A stretch of DNA of 64,000 nucleotides from Anagrus nilaparvatae. Taxonomy: Eukaryota > Arthropoda > Insecta > Hymenoptera > Mymaridae. A program made the translations under genes and the position numbers. The stretch is taken from positions 19,966,501-20,030,500 of the forward strand of contig JAKSXM010000007.1 in the NCBI GenBank assembly GCA_022575985.1. Direction: 5' to 3'. The notes beneath the pieces were generated by a model that saw only the letters and a list, made by a program, of their open reading frames with translations, was not told the origin of the DNA and did not search any database. Below are positions 61,065-64,000 of this stretch, piece after piece (positions within the stretch are counted from its first letter, which is position 1; each line of letters starts with the position of its first letter).

Positions 61065-62408
61065 CGTTGAGACGATCACCCAGGGGGGTGAATAGTCGAG
61101 GTTCTTTTCGTACACCGACTATAGGATACACTGTAGATGGACTAGGTATAAATAAGTACACTTAATTATTTATGAAAAATAACGAAAAGAATAAAGTTTA
61201 TTGAATATAAAAGTCTACGTTGTGTTTACACTTTGTCATTGATTTATAATAATAATTAAACAAAAAATAAATTTCTTTGATTGTTTTGCATACAAGCAAT
61301 TTTTCTATAAAATAAAAATAAACAAAAGAGTAAGTAATAATTACAAATTATTTATAATGCAAACTTTAAGCAAGCAAAATGTATATAATGCAAAATATTA
61401 TATAAGCAGAGATACAAATTAAATTATTTATAAAATAATAAAAAAAAATATAATGCAAAAGATAATTACTAAGCAAGTGCAAAATAAACTAAATATATAA
61501 AAAAAAATGTATAAAAGCGAAGCCAACATCCAAAGCCACTAAATACATGCGTTACAAGGGAGACTCAAGTAGATTGACCGCTCAGGGTGGACTACCAACC
61601 CTGAGATGTCCCAGCTTGAGTTCTACCCTGACGAAGTTCCTGGAGTGGACTTCCAACCCCAGAAAGCACCACCTGAAGAATGTGAGTGGATTGACAAAGT
61701 CGAGAGGACTGCCAGCTCGACGTTGTCCCAACCCGTCTTCTTCACGATGAGAACTCCTAGAGTGGAATACCAACTCTAAGAATTGTACTGCTTGGGAGTA
61801 TGAGTGGATTGACTATATCGAGAGGAATGCCAGCTCGACGTAGTCCCAACCCGTACTTTACCAAGAGGCAGAATTACCTAGAGGAGCCGTGGAATACCAA
61901 GCGGGCACTAGATAACTTGCTTGTGCAATGAACACAGAGCAAATCCGGACGATTGTAGAAATCGTTCGCTATTTATAGTTTGTCGTGCCTATCTTTACAA
62001 TGTATAAGAGAGTGCGCGACATACTATTAAAAAAGTAAAGAAAATATAATAATTTTGGAGATTGGTTTCTTACCCTTCCTATATGTTTGTTTATTAATAG
62101 TTAATATCACACGATTCACTATTCTTTATACTTAATTCTAATATATTTATTTAAACAAATTAATTAATTTTTAATTAATAAAAATAAAAAATAAAAAAGT
62201 AATACTTTGTACTATATCTGTATCTAATGTTATTTCTATAGAGAGGAGCGCGCGCATCAGCTGACTATATTGTATGCGCGAGATTCTCTCACTTATTTAT
62301 AACTTTATATTGGTATGGGTGCCGTGAGAGGGTTACTACATAAACATCTTTTTGTTTATAGTATATTTTTTTATTAAATGTAGGGGTTATATGGTAACCG
62401 TCTCAACG
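61065..62408. mobile_element. Candidate element bounded by CGTTGAGACG inverted ends
   Basis: CGTTGAGACGATCACC (61065-61080) and the inverse of CGTTGAGACGGTTACC (62393-62408) face each other across 1.34 kb that includes the hairpin array at 61562-61915 and a GAGAG...GCGCGCGC...CTCTC stem near 62238-62298. With only 16 imperfect bases and no target duplication found, the boundary claim is weak. No transposase frame is present. Confidence 0.35.
61562..61915 (+). repeat. Array of six ~59-nt units, each a hairpin with a conserved head
   Basis: Hairpins start at about 61581, 61640, 61700, 61757, 61818 and 61878. All share an apical GG, a four-base loop beginning with A (ACTA, ACTT, ACTG, AATA, AATG, AATA) and CC followed by an unpaired A. 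The lower stems differ but remain paired: CTCAGGGT/ACCCTGAG, CTGG/CCAG, GTCGAG/CTCGAC, TAGAGT/ACTCTA, TCGAG/CTCGA, and GCC/GGC within CTAG/CTAG. Units alternate in two types, giving a ~118-base dimer that repeats three times. Linkers keep GAGTGGATTGAC and GTCCCAACCCGT. Spacings (59, 60, 57, 61, 60) are not multiples of three, and the open frames at 61547-61750 (plus) and 61582-61773 (minus) do not span the array, so a protein repeat is unlikely. Structured RNA, or a protein-binding DNA/RNA array inside an element, is more likely. Confidence 0.7.
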
Positions 62409-62505
62409 TATTTGCTGAAATTTTTATTCAAAACGGAGGTATCTTTAAAATTTTATCAAATATTTTTGAAGTGTGTGTCTAAGTGTCTATGTATTTTATC
62501 ATTTA

Positions 62506-62992
62506 TTAACATGGAACATGTTTATAGGGAGGGGGTACTTCAGAACTTGCAAATTAAGGGGGGGGTCAAATTTGTCCTATTTAAGGGGGGGGGGGGTAAA
62601 ATTTGTCCTTTTTAAGGGGGGTCAAATAAGACTTAGAATAATTAGGTAAATAAATAAATAAAATACTTTTAAAAGACTTTGAAAAATCTGGGCTTGAGGA
62701 CTTAGGATAATACAGGTTTATGGACTTAGAATAATTCAGGTTAAGGGATTTGGAATAATTCAGGTTTAGGGACTTGGAATAATATCGATTAAGGCACTTA
62801 GAATAATTAAGGTTTAGGGAATCTAAATAGTTTGGGTTTAGAATCTTAACAGCTAGTGAGGTGATAATTACAAATTATAAAATTAGAAAATTGTATTGCA
62901 ATTTCGAGTAACATTTGTATTATACCTAGTCCTCATCTGAAAGTAAACATGTTCCATGCATTTAGGTTGTGTTTACACAAACCGGTTATAAG
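62506..62992 (+). mobile_element. G-run element family, copy 4
   Basis: Nearly the same as copy 3: TTAACATGGAACATGTTTAT start, G-run / TCAAATTTGTCC units including 12 G at 62585-62596, GGACTTAGAATAAT units, TAAACATGTTCCATGCATTT, the GGTTGTGT/ACACAAACC hairpin and CGGTTATAAG. It ends 13 bases before the acceptor of the exon at 63006. An 87-codon frame (62352-62615) crossing its start is not a gene. Confidence 0.75.
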
Positions 62993-63005
62993 TTTTTAAT
63001 TACAG

Positions 63006-63165
63006 GTTCAATTCACATAAAAAACATTACAACTTATTTTATGACAAAAAAACCCACACAAAATTTGAGTGGGCACACGATTTTAACAACTTCGAATACA
63101 GCCCACAAGAGTATTCGATTCCAAGAAGCTGCATTGCACATGACGAGCGTATGATTGAAACTTGG
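63006..63165 (+). CDS. Internal exon of an unidentified protein-coding gene
   Basis: TTTTTAATTACAG|G (acceptor ending at 63005) and TGG|GTAAGT (donor at 63166) bracket 160 bases. The third frame (first codon TTC at 63007) is open throughout and ends in phase 0. A stop at 62989-62991 closes this frame upstream, as expected for an intron. The 53 residues look like ordinary protein: FNSHKKHYNLFYDKK, then KFEWAHDFNNFEYSP, then EYSIPRSCIAHDERMIETW. A longer ATG-started frame (62969-63154) overlaps in another register and is taken as a shadow. Neighbouring exons were not found; upstream lies a G-run element, downstream a possible MITE. Family not recognised. Confidence 0.45.
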
Positions 63166-63299
63166 GTAAGTAACATATTTTATTTAAATTACATTTGTCT
63201 TTGTTATTGACATCGTACTTATCAAAAGCTGCAAAAATGATTTTTCGTAAGAGCAATGTTCAACTAGCTACACTATTTTCTCGATTAAATAACAAATAA

Positions 63300-63755
63300 G
63301 GTACTCGTACCTGTACATGAACGATCGTCAGTTTCTGACCGACCATTCAGGATTTGATTTTTCCCGTGTTATTTGCTAATTTTATATTTATAAACTGGAT
63401 AAACATTGAAACTTAAGGATCGCTGCATAATAAAAAAAAAAAAAAACAATTTTCTTTTGAAGTACAAATCATAGAATTGAAAATTTTAAGTCGTTCAGGT
63501 AATTGAGCATTCTTTAATACACGGTTTTCCAAATTGAAACTCAATTGTTCGTTTAATGGTGCAAAAACGTGTAGTTAACAGCGTTTAATTTCAATAGATA
63601 ATGCTAATTGGGATAAAATTTTTTAGTTTACGTATTTGCAATGATTGAAAGTAACCGTTACAAACAAAACTTTTAAGTTGAATAATATTGTTTATTAAGT
63701 TTTTCACAATTTAATAAAAGAAATCCTTAACCATTCATGTACTGGTACGAGTACC
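63300..63755. mobile_element. Possible MITE with GGTACTCGTACC ends
   Basis: GGTACTCGTACCTGTACATG at 63300-63319 is matched in inverse at about 63736-63755 (CATGTACTGGTACGAGTACC), with continued weak pairing for about 8 bases. 456 bp, no coding capacity. No target duplication established. Confidence 0.5.
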
Positions 63756-64000
63756 GTATGCAATGAAAGTTGTGCTTAATATTTTTCATTTCTGTTATGC
63801 AATTTTTTTAGTAACGTAATACCTTTATTGTTTATCATGTAAAATGAAGACTGTAATATGAATGATTTTACTTGATTATGACGAACCCGATAGTGCTTTA
63901 ATGTTGCTTATATTCTTGTGTTTGATTGGTTATATTATTTTTGTTCATACTGGCTATCTCAAATAAACGAATTTAGTTCGAATTATTTTTCCTGAATACT
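63756..64000. other. Terminal AT-rich stretch
   Basis: Nothing recognised. Confidence 0.4.

Noticed and set aside
61547..61773. Plus- and minus-strand frames over the hairpin array
   Set aside because: They cover only part of the array, and unit spacing is not a multiple of three, so the repeats are not read in a constant frame.

Overview
The window is AT-rich eukaryotic DNA, almost certainly from an insect. The signs are an ionotropic-receptor (IR) pseudogene on the minus strand, BEL/Pao and Copia retrotransposon remains, a LINE reverse-transcriptase relic, many short terminal-inverted-repeat (TIR) elements, and short introns with ordinary GT..AG signals. The species cannot be fixed from sequence alone. 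No rRNA, tRNA, CRISPR array or bacterial-type operon is visible. Ordinary gene content is very low.

Layout. 1-17 kb: AT-rich intergenic DNA with two dispersed-repeat families and a 276-bp palindrome (10695-10970). 17.8-26.5 kb: a dense bed of small elements, namely a TTAA-flanked piggyBac-type MITE (22472-23040), several fold-backs, a G-run-rich family (copies at 12.4, 18.7, 25.4 and 62.5 kb) and a hAT-like MITE with an 8-bp target duplication (26083-26476, sister copy at 34474-34874). 26.7-28.5 kb: the IR gene, broken by one in-frame stop and one frameshift. 31.7-33.5 kb: Copia pol fragment with its 3' LTR. 35.9-36.1 kb: possible tiny secreted-peptide gene. 37.0-40.5 kb: an internally deleted BEL/Pao element with both LTR starts and a perfect 5-bp target duplication. 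42-44 kb: a decayed second Copia. 44-48 kb: second copy of a unit also seen at 29-31 kb. 48-50.5 kb: nested elements (Tigger/pogo-like MITE plus LINE relic). 50.8-53.6 kb: TIR element carrying a candidate first exon, then a large interrupted palindrome. 53.8-55.8 kb: the best intact protein-coding candidate, a minus-strand gene of five small exons, all junctions in phase 1, encoding a small secreted peptide. 56-59.8 kb: three more fold-backs, the largest 1.7 kb. 61-62.4 kb: an array of six ~59-nt units, each folding into the same hairpin with compensatory stem changes. 63.0-63.2 kb: one convincing internal exon of an unidentified gene.

The real genes visible here are few and small (53814-55772, probably 63006-63165, possibly 35890-36069 and 51025-51174). 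They sit in introns and spacers filled by elements, so nothing suggests a shared pathway among them. The two items most worth follow-up are the hairpin array at 61.6-61.9 kb and the phase-1 small-exon secreted-peptide gene. The unusual density of long fold-backs, which would give long double-stranded RNA if transcribed, comes next.
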